8,277 bases of DNA from Deinococcus sp. (GTDB lineage Bacteria > Deinococcota > Deinococci > Deinococcales > Deinococcaceae): NCBI GenBank assembly GCA_018260275.1, contig JAGLBK010000114.1, positions 1 through 8,277 on the forward strand, in the 5' to 3' direction. Under the pieces are notes generated by a model, which made no database searches, was not told the origin of the DNA, and saw only the letters and a list, made by a program, of their open reading frames with translations. Both the position numbers and the translations under genes were made by a program. Positions 1 to 6,421 of the stretch are shown one piece after another. Every line of letters begins with the position of its first letter. The stretch's first letter is position 1.

Positions 1-690
1 GTGGCGGCTGCCCAGGTACAGCGAGATCAGCCCGCCGAGACTCGCGCCCCACAGCCCGCGCTCGGAAACCTTCGCCAGCGGGCCTTCTACCCGTGGAAAC
101 ACCTCGCGCTGCAAAAATTCGAGGTAGCGGTCATTCAGGTAGTATTCCTCGTTGCGGTCGCCGGGTTCCACGAACACCAGCACCGCGCCCGTGGCGAGTC
201 CGGCCTGCATGGCCCGGTCCATCACCTCGCCGAGTTTGCCGGTGCGGTAAAAGGCCACGCCGTCCTGCACGTAATAAACCGGTGTGGGCCGCTGCGGGTC
301 GTGGTCGTGCGGCAGATGCACGATGGCGCGGCGCTTGCCTGCAAAGACCTCGCCGTCCCAGCTGAGGCGCTCGACCTTGCCTCTGGTCGCTGCGTCGGGC
401 CGTTGCCACAGCGGATGCCGCGCGTACTCGCCCACGACGGCGGCGCGGGGGTACGGCCACCACGGATTCAGCGAGCGCTGGTCGTTGTCCGGGTCGGCAA
501 ACGCCTCGCCCGCCGCGTCCACGAAGGCGTATTCGATCCAGGCCCCGCGTGGGGCGCTCAGCGTCAGCGGCTGCCCTGGCGTGACCGGAATGGGGGGGCG
601 CTTACGCCAGTCGGTCAGGTCGCCGATCAGGCCTACTGCGCCTGCCGGGGGAAGAAAAGTAAGAGTCTGTCCATCCGAAGAAACCGCCAT
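1..690 (-). CDS. Enterochelin-esterase-like alpha/beta hydrolase, 3' end missing
   Basis: This is a 230-codon open frame read from an ATG at 690 that runs off the left edge without a stop, so only the N-terminal part is present. Residues ~10-90 look like the beta-sandwich (E-set) N-terminal domain found before the hydrolase domain in IroE/Fes-type esterases (LIGDLTDWRK, residues 21-30). From ~107 a hydrolase domain begins (VERLSWDG, then HLPHD and VYYVQDG). The nucleophile elbow GASLGG places the likely catalytic serine at residue 217; the Asp and His of the triad would lie beyond the window. The family hydrolyses esters such as siderophore or sugar esters; the substrate cannot be told from this fragment. 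The start is supported by a TAGAAT hexamer 7 nt upstream and by an in-frame stop 12 codons upstream. The opposite strand is open in register only because TTA, CTA and TCA codons are rare here. Confidence 0.8.
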   Translation of the reverse strand, partial: MAVSSDGQTLTFLPPAGAVGLIGDLTDWRKRPPIPVTPGQPLTLSAPRGAWIEYAFVDAAGEAFADPDNDQRSLNPWWPYPRAAVVGEYARHPLWQRPDAATRGKVERLSWDGEVFAGKRRAIVHLPHDHDPQRPTPVYYVQDGVAFYRTGKLGEVMDRAMQAGLATGAVLVFVEPGDRNEEYYLNDRYLEFLQREVFPRVEGPLAKVSERGLWGASLGGLISLYLGSRH

Positions 691-697
691 GCCCGCG

Positions 698-703
698 ATT
701 CTA
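698..703 (-). promoter_or_regulatory. Probable leaderless -10 box for the esterase gene
   Basis: On the minus strand TAGAAT is followed by seven bases and then the ATG at 690, so transcription would start at or next to the start codon. There is no Shine-Dalgarno sequence in this gap. TAnnnT a few bases before the ATG is the usual leaderless arrangement in Deinococcus. I see no good -35 hexamer at 16-18 bp, so the call rests on the -10 position only. Confidence 0.45.
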
Positions 704-724
704 CGGCCATGACGTACCAATTCC

Positions 725-755
725 GATTAAATCCCCCATGTCGGGGGATTTAATC
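725..755. repeat. Perfect 13-bp palindrome, left half of a REP-like pair
   Basis: GATTAAATCCCCC (725-737) and GGGGGATTTAATC (743-755) are exact reverse complements around the 5-base loop ATGTC. The C5/G5 block sits next to the loop and the AT-rich part at the base. It lies between the ligase stop and the esterase start, in transcribed orientation for the minus strand. No T-run follows on either side, so it does not look like a standard rho-independent terminator. It may be one unit of a dispersed small repeat; a genome search would decide. Confidence 0.75.
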
Positions 756-777
756 CGACTGGAAGGAGTAGGAAAAA

Positions 778-819
778 CGACGGATTTCCGGATATGGGGG
801 AATTGGACGAAATCCGTCG
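778..819. repeat. Second palindrome, 11-bp arms, right half of a REP-like pair
   Basis: CGACGGATTTC (778-788) and GAAATCCGTCG (809-819) are exact reverse complements around a 20-base loop. The loop contains ATGGGGGAATTGG (794-806), parts of which are complementary to CCAATTCC (717-724) and to CCCCCAT (733-739) in and next to the first palindrome. The two hairpins could therefore also pair with each other in alternative folds. A short AAGGAGTAGG-like purine tract separates the two units. The remaining spacer (820-846) is G-rich with no further recognisable signal. Confidence 0.65.
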
Positions 820-846
820 ACGGTAATGGGGGAGGGCGCTGGGGCC

Positions 847-2529
847 TCAGGTCAGGTCGTTGCGCTGCGGAAACTGGCCGGAACCGTAGCCCCGGTATTC
901 CTGCCGCAGCTCGCGCTTCAGGATTTTGCCGGTGGCGCCGATAGGCAGATGGTCAGTCAGCACCGTGGCGTCAGGGAGCCACCATTTGGCAAATTTGGGA
1001 GTGATGAATTCAAGCAGTTGCTCGTGGGTCACGCTGTGTCCGGCTTTCGGCACCACGATCGCCAGCGGGCGCTCGTCCCATTTGGGGTCGTCCATGGCGA
1101 TCACGGCGCACTGGGCAACCGCCGGGTGGGCCATCATCGCGTTTTCCAGGTCCACGCTGCTGATCCACTCACCGCCCGACTTGATCAGGTCCTTCGAGCG
1201 GTCCTGAATGTGCATGTAGCCGCGTTCGTCCAGCGTGGCAATGTCGCCCGTGTCGAACCACTGCTGGCCGCCCAGCTCCAGAAAGCTGCCCTGGCCCTCG
1301 CCCCGGAAATACTGGTTGGCGACCCAGGGGCCACGCACCAGCAGACGACCCATCGTTTTGCCGTCGTGCGGCACCAGTTCGCCTTCTTCGGAAATAAGTT
1401 CCAATTCGATCAGCGGCACAATCCGGCCCTGCTTGGCACGGAGTGCAAACCCTTCGTCGCTGGTCGGGTCGATGTCCGGCGGCAGGAAACTGACGGTCGC
1501 GACGGGGTGCGTCTCGGTCATTCCCCACGCCTGGGTCATGTGCAGACCATGACTCTGGAACCCTCGCAGCAAGGCTTCGGGGGCGGCACTTCCACCGACG
1601 ATCAGCCGTTCGAGGCGTGAGAGATCATAGGGGGTTCCAGCTGTTCGGGCACAGTCCAGTTCGTTTTGCAGCCCCAGCCAGATGGTCGGCACACCCGCCG
1701 CGATGGTCACCTTTTCATCCTGAAGAATTTGCGCGATGGTGCGCCCGTCGGTAAACATTCCGGCAAAGATCTGCCGCGCCCCGTACATGGTGCAGGTGTA
1801 GGGCAGGCCCCAGGCGTTGACGTGGAACATGGGCACGATGGGAAGCACCGTATCGCGCTCACCGACGTTCAGGGCGTCCTTGGGGGCACAGGCCATCGAG
1901 TGCAGCACATTGCTGCGGTGCGAATACAGCACGCCTTTGGGGTTTCCGGTGGTGCCGCTGGTGTAGCACAGCCCCGCCGCGTCGTTCTCGTCTATGTCCG
2001 GGTAGCGCTCTAGGGGGGTATGCGACATGATCCATTCGTCGTAGCTCTCGACTCCGGGCATAGGCTCCGGCAGGTCGCCCAGCACATAGATCTTTTCCAG
2101 CGTGGGGCAAGCCGCCTGCAAAGCCGGAATCATCGAAACAAAAACATTTTCGATCAGCAGGACCCGGTCTCCGGCATGATTCAAAATCCAGGCCACCTGA
2201 TCGGGGTGCAGGCGAATGTTCATGGTATGCAGCACAAAGCCAGCGCTGGGTACGCCCAGATACGCTTCGAGGTGCCGGAAGCTGTTAACGGCTAGTGTGG
2301 CTATCCGGTCGCCCGGAGTCAGCTCAAGACCTTGCAGCGCTGCCGCGAGTCTTAGGGCGCGGTCGGCTACCTCGCCGTAAGTCGTGGTGTGGCGTTGGGG
2401 AACAGGCTGGCCCTGCTGATTACGGCCCCCTGGGAGCAGGCTGACCACTTCGCGGTTCCTGAAAATGGTTCTGGCCCGCTCAAGGATGAATGGGATGGTA
2501 AGGGGAACGGGCATCATATTGCCTTGCAT
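847..2529 (-). CDS. Long-chain fatty-acid--CoA ligase (ANL superfamily)
   Basis: This 560-aa enzyme should activate a fatty acid with ATP to an acyl-adenylate and then to acyl-CoA in the cytoplasm. All core adenylate-forming motifs are visible: the P-loop YTSGTTGNPKGV (189-200), the A5 motif WGMTET (335-340), WFDTGD (424-429), the hinge motif DRSKD (443-447) followed by SGGEW, and the C-terminal catalytic lysine in ATGKILKR (Lys535). From memory it matches Thermus thermophilus long-chain acyl-CoA synthetase through much of its length, including HLEAYLGVP, VPMFHVNAW, VVGGSAAP-like and SGGEWISSVDLEN segments; the W in GEW matches the gate tryptophan of that enzyme. The first ATG is preferred because GGAGG (2535-2539) lies 5 nt upstream; the next Met, codon 5, would be too far away. 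It is probably its own transcription unit. Chain length is inferred from family only; medium-chain use is possible. Confidence 0.93.
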   Translation of the reverse strand: MQGNMMPVPLTIPFILERARTIFRNREVVSLLPGGRNQQGQPVPQRHTTTYGEVADRALRLAAALQGLELTPGDRIATLAVNSFRHLEAYLGVPSAGFVLHTMNIRLHPDQVAWILNHAGDRVLLIENVFVSMIPALQAACPTLEKIYVLGDLPEPMPGVESYDEWIMSHTPLERYPDIDENDAAGLCYTSGTTGNPKGVLYSHRSNVLHSMACAPKDALNVGERDTVLPIVPMFHVNAWGLPYTCTMYGARQIFAGMFTDGRTIAQILQDEKVTIAAGVPTIWLGLQNELDCARTAGTPYDLSRLERLIVGGSAAPEALLRGFQSHGLHMTQAWGMTETHPVATVSFLPPDIDPTSDEGFALRAKQGRIVPLIELELISEEGELVPHDGKTMGRLLVRGPWVANQYFRGEGQGSFLELGGQQWFDTGDIATLDERGYMHIQDRSKDLIKSGGEWISSVDLENAMMAHPAVAQCAVIAMDDPKWDERPLAIVVPKAGHSVTHEQLLEFITPKFAKWWLPDATVLTDHLPIGATGKILKRELRQEYRGYGSGQFPQRNDLT

Positions 2530-2534
2530 AAGGG

Positions 2535-2571
2535 CCTCCGGAAAAGAACACAGTAGATGAAAGGAATGATA
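2535..2571 (-). promoter_or_regulatory. Putative promoter -10 and Shine-Dalgarno of the ligase gene
   Basis: TATCAT (2566-2571, minus strand) matches five of six bases of TATAAT and would give a leader of about 30 nt carrying GGAGG at 2535-2539, five bases before the ATG. The -35 position would fall in the T-rich tail of the upstream terminator and fits TTGACA poorly. The Shine-Dalgarno is solid; the -10 call is tentative. Confidence 0.4.
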
Positions 2572-2589
2572 GCGCAGCCGAGAAGGAAT

Positions 2590-2620
2590 AAAAAAAGCCT
2601 CCCATGACGGGAGACCTTTT
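2590..2620 (-). terminator. Rho-independent terminator of the lipoprotein gene
   Basis: On the minus strand a 12-bp stem forms around the loop GTCAT, with CTCCC/GGGAG at its apex and two G-U wobbles lower down, and is followed directly by seven T residues (complement of A 2590-2596). It begins 15 bases after the stop codon of the minus-strand gene ending at 2636. On the plus strand the two wobbles become C-A mismatches and no T-run follows, so it should act in one direction only. Confidence 0.9.
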
Positions 2621-2635
2621 GAGATGGCTAAGGAT

Positions 2636-5600
2636 TTACTTGGCTTTGACAGTAGTGTCTTCGCCAGAGTTACCGTTCTTCACAACGTTACTGATCACAC
2701 CAGTGGTGCTGGTCCAATCAAAGTAGCTGTTGTAAGACGTGTCGGTCGTTGCGCCAGTTACTGGAGCCAAGCCAGTGAACTTAACGAAGATCGCGCCGCC
2801 AGGGACGACCTGCTGATCAGGAATGGTGATGCTGAATTTGCCATTACCAAAGCCAGTGGCCGTGTATGCCGAGGCAGGCAATGGGATCGTGGTGCCATCT
2901 TGGGGATTGAAGATGACATTGCCGTTGATGGTGGCTGGAGCCGTGTCGTAGTAGACCTCTAGGCCGCTGGTCGTGAAGGTACCCGTGGCCGAGTTTGCAG
3001 CATTCGACTGAGGCGTGGCGGACCCGATATTGAAGTTAAAGACATTCTTGTAGATGTTATCGGAGCTGCCCGCTTCGTTGTAGGCCGTCGCGATGAAATC
3101 GGTGGTGCCGCCCTGAACGATGGGATCGGTCGTGTCGTCAAACTGTGGCTGGATGGCGTAAACGCGCCGGATGGTGGTGCAGGCCGAAACCCGGTTGATA
3201 TTGGTGACCAAGTTTTCGGTGTTGGCGGTAACCACGCCGACGTCGCAGTAGTTGCCGACCGGTGCAGTGAGAGGAATCGTGCTGACGACGTTGAGGGCCA
3301 ACGAACCACCTGCGGGAATAACCAGACCATGAACCACACCATCACTGCTCTTGACCTGATCAGCCACAGCGGGCGGATTGGTGACGATAGCGTTGGTGGT
3401 CGCCGCCGGTGCTGCGTTGGTTGGAACCGTACCGTTGGGAGCCGTGTCAGTCAGCACAGGGGTACGCTGACCGTTGGCAACCGTTTCGCCAGCGTTAGCT
3501 ACGCCGCGTGGGCCAGTAAAGGGCAGATTCTCATCCCTCGTGATGGTGTAACGGCCATTGACGAAGGTAACGCGAGTCCGGCCATCATCACTGAGGCCCA
3601 GCAGATCGAAGACGTTAACGTCGTAGGCATCCGAGCTACCGTTGTTCTTGACGGTGATGGTACTGGTGTAGGACTGACCAGGCAGTACGCCCTGATCAGG
3701 CACATTGGTCTTGGTAATGGCCAGATCGGCCATAGCCACCTTGAAGCACGCACCGGAATTCCAGGAGCTGTCGGTAGGTGTGGTAACTGTTGTCCCGTCA
3801 GGCATCGTAATACTGGTGATCGAAGCGGTATCGCAGTAACTGCCGTCGGCATTCGCACGGGCGCTGTAGTGATAGGTGACGTCCTGACCAGCGCCCAGTG
3901 CGGGGATGCTGAAGTCGAGGCCATCGTCGCTGTTGGGCTGAGCCGTGGGCTGATTCATGCCGACAACAGGTGGGAGGATCTGGATGCTATGGGCCGCTGC
4001 ATTCGCGTCGCCATTGAGGCGGTCACTGACCAGCACGTTATTGGCCGTCTGCGAACCGTTGTTGCGTACGGTGATAGCCACGTCCACCCACTGGTTACGG
4101 TTGGTAGTTTGATTGTTACCGTCCATCGGGTTGTTGTCGTAACCGCCAGGTACGACCTGACCATTCTTATCAAGCAGAGTAATTTTCTTGTTAATGCTGA
4201 TCGTCGGCGTGCCATTAATCGTAAAGCAGGCTTTACTCGTTTTGTTCCCATACAGTGGGGTGAGGCGAATAACAGTTCCGGTAACGGGATCTGCGCTTGT
4301 GAGCGGATTATTCAGGTAGTCACCCAGCGTGCCAGTATCACAGTAAAGGCCGTTGTCCAACGCCGTTCCCACAAAGTCGAAGTGCTCGCTGGCCCCAGGC
4401 GCGAGGCTGCTGATGGTCGCGGAGAACTGCTGGTTTGCGAAGGTGTAGTTCTGGGCACCGTTGGCAACCGTGCTGTTGAAGGTCACGCCGCTTCCCGTCA
4501 AACGGCTATATTCTGCGGGAGTCATCCCGATGCTGTAGGTCTTGTTGGCTGCGGCAAGGTCTACTTTATTTTCAGCCATCTGAACATCTTTAGCGACAGC
4601 CTGGCCAGTATTGGTCACAACGATGCGCAAACCAGCTTCCATACCTGGCTTGAGCGGCTCATCGGTTCCGTCACCCTTAAGACGGGTGACGTAAGCCTTC
4701 GTGACAGGATCAATGGTCCACAGCTGCTTTTCGATGGTTACGGTAGCGGTGGGAATGAAACGCTTGGTAACCCACTGCTTACCAATTTCCTGCCCGTTCA
4801 CATAACCGATAACCTGAACACGCGCGTCAAGCGAGTCATTCTGTCCACCGAAGATGGAGGAACCAGCCTTGGTCGCAATAGGATCGTTCATCAGCGCAGC
4901 CCAGGTGTAGCCCGCTTCGAGTTCATTGCCCGTGCCGGTGTTGTCAGGGCCGACGCCGACGCCGGTCACGTTCCACAGGGGATACTGGCTGTTGACGGGG
5001 TAGCCGATCGGGTTGGCTTCGGTGCCGGAGTTGGTCCAGCTGGTCGAGGTGAAGCCGTTGGTCGTAATATCCTGGGCTTTGATGCCCTGGGCCGTGATCG
5101 GGGGCGTACTCCGGTTGACATCGTCGGCAGCCGTGAAGCGAATGGCCGGGGTGGCATTCTGCGTTTCAGGCTGGATGTTCATGACGACCTGAGCATTTAC
5201 GACTGGGCGCCAGACGCCGTTGTCGTTGTACTCCATGTAGGACCCCAGGATGTTCTGGTGGTTAATGGGAGCCCACTCGTATTGCTCAGCAGGAGTAGCA
5301 TTACCGACACCCGCACCGCCTTTACCGGCTTGGGTAGGCTCAACACCACCGCTACGGTTTTGCAACCAAGCGCTGAAGCGGAACTTAGTTGGGTCGTAAG
5401 CGGTGCTACCAAAGTTGAAGTAATGACGCGTGACACCATCAGCATCGATATAGTAAGCTTCCCCCTTGCTACCGGCGGTTGACTTAGCAGTGTAGTTCAG
5501 CGTGATCGCCGCGTCACCTGCACTCAGGTCGGCTGAGGTGCTAGGAGTCGTGGTCGTATACCCAGCAACGTCACCAGCATAGACCGTGTATTTACCCGCA

Positions 5601-6157
5601 GGCAGCGTAACGGTACCACCATTGGTCATAGGAGCATTGGCGTAGCCAGCGACAACGGCACCATTTGCATCCTTAATGGTGATCGGGGCGTTAGCAACTC
5701 CGCTCAGGCGCACTGTCAGTACGTGATTCGTCGTCGTCTGGCCACCGCCGTTGTTGCCGCCGTTGGGGTTACCGGCAACCGTCACCTGAACGGAGTTCGA
5801 GGGGGTGGCATTGCCCGCAGCGTCCCTGGCCGTGGCCGTATAGGTGTAGACCTTGGCAGCCGTGCCAGTATTGGCAGGGATATTGTCCGTACCACAGTTG
5901 TAGGTCGCTGTTGCAGAACCACTGACCGTACAGGTCATGTTAGTCGCACCGCCAACAATCGTGACGCTGGTTACACCTACGTTGTCTTTAGCTGTACCGG
6001 TTAGGCTGACTGCGCCGCCGGTACTGGGCAGTTGAACAGGGTTAGCAGTTAAGCTGACATTCGTAGGTGCGGTAGTGTCTGTGCTCGACCCGTTCTGACC
6101 ACAGGACGCTAAGGTCAGAATCCCAGTTAGGGCCATTAACGCGATATTTTTATTCAT
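2636..6157 (-). CDS. Large secreted lipoprotein with Ig-like and DUF11-like repeats
   Basis: This 1173-aa protein starts with a lipoprotein signal: MNKN, a hydrophobic core, then the lipobox LASC with Cys19 as the predicted lipidation site, followed by a Gly/Ser/Thr linker. Residues ~30-127 form an Ig/FN3-like domain (DNVGVTSVTI, ARDAAGNATPSNSV), then a Gly/Asn-rich linker (129-143). Residues ~144-225 look PEGA-like (PAGKYTVYAGDVAGY). Residues ~230-470 match no domain I know. Three DUF11-like modules follow (~472-650, 652-809, 810-995) with strands such as LRIVVTNTG, VAITVRNNG and STITVKNNG. A beta-rich domain closes the protein (997-1173). Besides Cys19 the cysteines come in four close pairs: 76/88, 606/644, 775/804, 971/993. 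The three DUF11 pairs each start with a GxYCD motif, suggesting disulfides. GGAGG (6162-6166) lies 4 nt before the ATG. No SLH anchor is seen. A surface or envelope role is inferred; the exact function is unknown. The coding sequence is visibly less GC-rich than its neighbours. Confidence 0.9.
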   Translation of the reverse strand: MNKNIALMALTGILTLASCGQNGSSTDTTAPTNVSLTANPVQLPSTGGAVSLTGTAKDNVGVTSVTIVGGATNMTCTVSGSATATYNCGTDNIPANTGTAAKVYTYTATARDAAGNATPSNSVQVTVAGNPNGGNNGGGQTTTNHVLTVRLSGVANAPITIKDANGAVVAGYANAPMTNGGTVTLPAGKYTVYAGDVAGYTTTTPSTSADLSAGDAAITLNYTAKSTAGSKGEAYYIDADGVTRHYFNFGSTAYDPTKFRFSAWLQNRSGGVEPTQAGKGGAGVGNATPAEQYEWAPINHQNILGSYMEYNDNGVWRPVVNAQVVMNIQPETQNATPAIRFTAADDVNRSTPPITAQGIKAQDITTNGFTSTSWTNSGTEANPIGYPVNSQYPLWNVTGVGVGPDNTGTGNELEAGYTWAALMNDPIATKAGSSIFGGQNDSLDARVQVIGYVNGQEIGKQWVTKRFIPTATVTIEKQLWTIDPVTKAYVTRLKGDGTDEPLKPGMEAGLRIVVTNTGQAVAKDVQMAENKVDLAAANKTYSIGMTPAEYSRLTGSGVTFNSTVANGAQNYTFANQQFSATISSLAPGASEHFDFVGTALDNGLYCDTGTLGDYLNNPLTSADPVTGTVIRLTPLYGNKTSKACFTINGTPTISINKKITLLDKNGQVVPGGYDNNPMDGNNQTTNRNQWVDVAITVRNNGSQTANNVLVSDRLNGDANAAAHSIQILPPVVGMNQPTAQPNSDDGLDFSIPALGAGQDVTYHYSARANADGSYCDTASITSITMPDGTTVTTPTDSSWNSGACFKVAMADLAITKTNVPDQGVLPGQSYTSTITVKNNGSSDAYDVNVFDLLGLSDDGRTRVTFVNGRYTITRDENLPFTGPRGVANAGETVANGQRTPVLTDTAPNGTVPTNAAPAATTNAIVTNPPAVADQVKSSDGVVHGLVIPAGGSLALNVVSTIPLTAPVGNYCDVGVVTANTENLVTNINRVSACTTIRRVYAIQPQFDDTTDPIVQGGTTDFIATAYNEAGSSDNIYKNVFNFNIGSATPQSNAANSATGTFTTSGLEVYYDTAPATINGNVIFNPQDGTTIPLPASAYTATGFGNGKFSITIPDQQVVPGGAIFVKFTGLAPVTGATTDTSYNSYFDWTSTTGVISNVVKNGNSGEDTTVKAK

Positions 6158-6320
6158 ACTTCCTCCGGTAACGCAGGGGATTGTCCCCTCCTGTCTAGCA
6201 GATGCTCCCTTGTACGTGGTTTCGGTACTTTGGGGCGGGTCCAGTTGCCGGGTTTCCTGCCCACCTTACAGTCCTTACTCACCTGCCGGGTCGCTCACGT
6301 TAGATCAGGATGATAATCCT
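6158..6320 (-). promoter_or_regulatory. Long structured 5' leader of the lipoprotein mRNA
   Basis: From the predicted transcription start near 6320 to the ATG the leader is about 160 nt, long for this group. It holds a hairpin at the extreme 5' end (AGGAT 6307-6311 with ATCCT 6316-6320), a two-tier hairpin between 6234 and 6265 (GGTGGG with CCCGCC, enclosing CCGG-CAA-CTGG) and a 6-bp hairpin AGGGGA/TCCCCT (6175-6189) about nine bases before the Shine-Dalgarno. TGCCGGGT occurs twice on the plus strand (6246-6253, 6284-6291). A short open frame that overlaps the lipoprotein ATG may be translated here (see findings). I compared it by eye with the TPP, cobalamin, FMN and c-di-GMP riboswitch consensus motifs and found no match. 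Confidence 0.4.
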
Positions 6321-6326
6321 ATTGGG

Positions 6327-6356
6327 AGTATAAGGACGATCAGGACTGAGTGTCAA
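6327..6356 (-). promoter_or_regulatory. Strong sigma-70-type promoter of the lipoprotein gene
   Basis: Minus-strand TTGACA (6351-6356) is a perfect -35 hexamer and TATACT (6327-6332) matches five of six -10 bases, with an 18-bp spacer (17 bp if TTATAC is taken). An A7 tract directly upstream of the -35 box could act as an UP element. Transcription should start near 6320. The GATCAGGA octamer (plus-strand reading) lies in the spacer (6338-6345) and again just past the start site (6303-6310), positions suited to a repressor. Confidence 0.8.
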
Positions 6357-6364
6357 CTTTTTTT

Positions 6365-6421
6365 GACGGCGTCTACAAGGAATTTCACGCGTCTCACGGT
6401 AAGTTTCGCGTCAGGTGACGC
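6365..6421. promoter_or_regulatory. Cluster of GCGTC motifs upstream of the lipoprotein promoter
   Basis: GCGTC occurs at 6369, 6389 and 6408, about 20 bp (two helical turns) apart, starting 13 bp upstream of the -35 box. The first lies in the palindrome GACGGCGTC (6365-6373). The last lies in the palindrome GCGTCA-GG-TGACGC (6408-6421), where the sites face each other. The regular spacing and symmetry suggest a protein-binding array, but no known regulator site is recognised. Confidence 0.3.

Noticed and set aside
1..753. A 250-codon plus-strand open frame at the left edge
   Set aside because: It is the in-register antisense of the minus-strand esterase, which shows the GASLGG nucleophile motif and family-like sequence. 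The plus product resembles nothing known.
826..1620. A 264-codon plus-strand open frame opposite the ligase
   Set aside because: It is again in antisense register with a well-supported ANL-family gene, and has no domain or ribosome-binding site of its own.
3470..4471. Exact 15-bp repeat ACCGTTGGCAACCGT at 3470-3484 and 4457-4471
   Set aside because: It lies in the lipoprotein coding region and encodes the recurring T-V-A-N-G peptide, so it is explained by protein repetition rather than a DNA element.
3329..5482. A 717-codon plus-strand open frame opposite the lipoprotein gene
   Set aside because: It is exactly in codon register with the minus-strand gene, so it stays open wherever TTA, CTA and TCA codons are absent. 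Its product has no recognisable domain, and no start signal precedes it. The minus frame has a signal peptide, a Shine-Dalgarno, a promoter and a terminator.
6299..6320. CCTGATCT in the leader as part of a TPP riboswitch
   Set aside because: Only this short piece resembles the TPP consensus, it is at the very 5' end, and the CTGAGA and other conserved helices are missing.
6340..6364. Plus-strand terminator from TCAG-GA-CTGA and the following T7 run
   Set aside because: The stem is only 4 bp with a 2-base loop, no plus-strand gene lies upstream, and the T-run is the complement of the A tract upstream of the -35 box.
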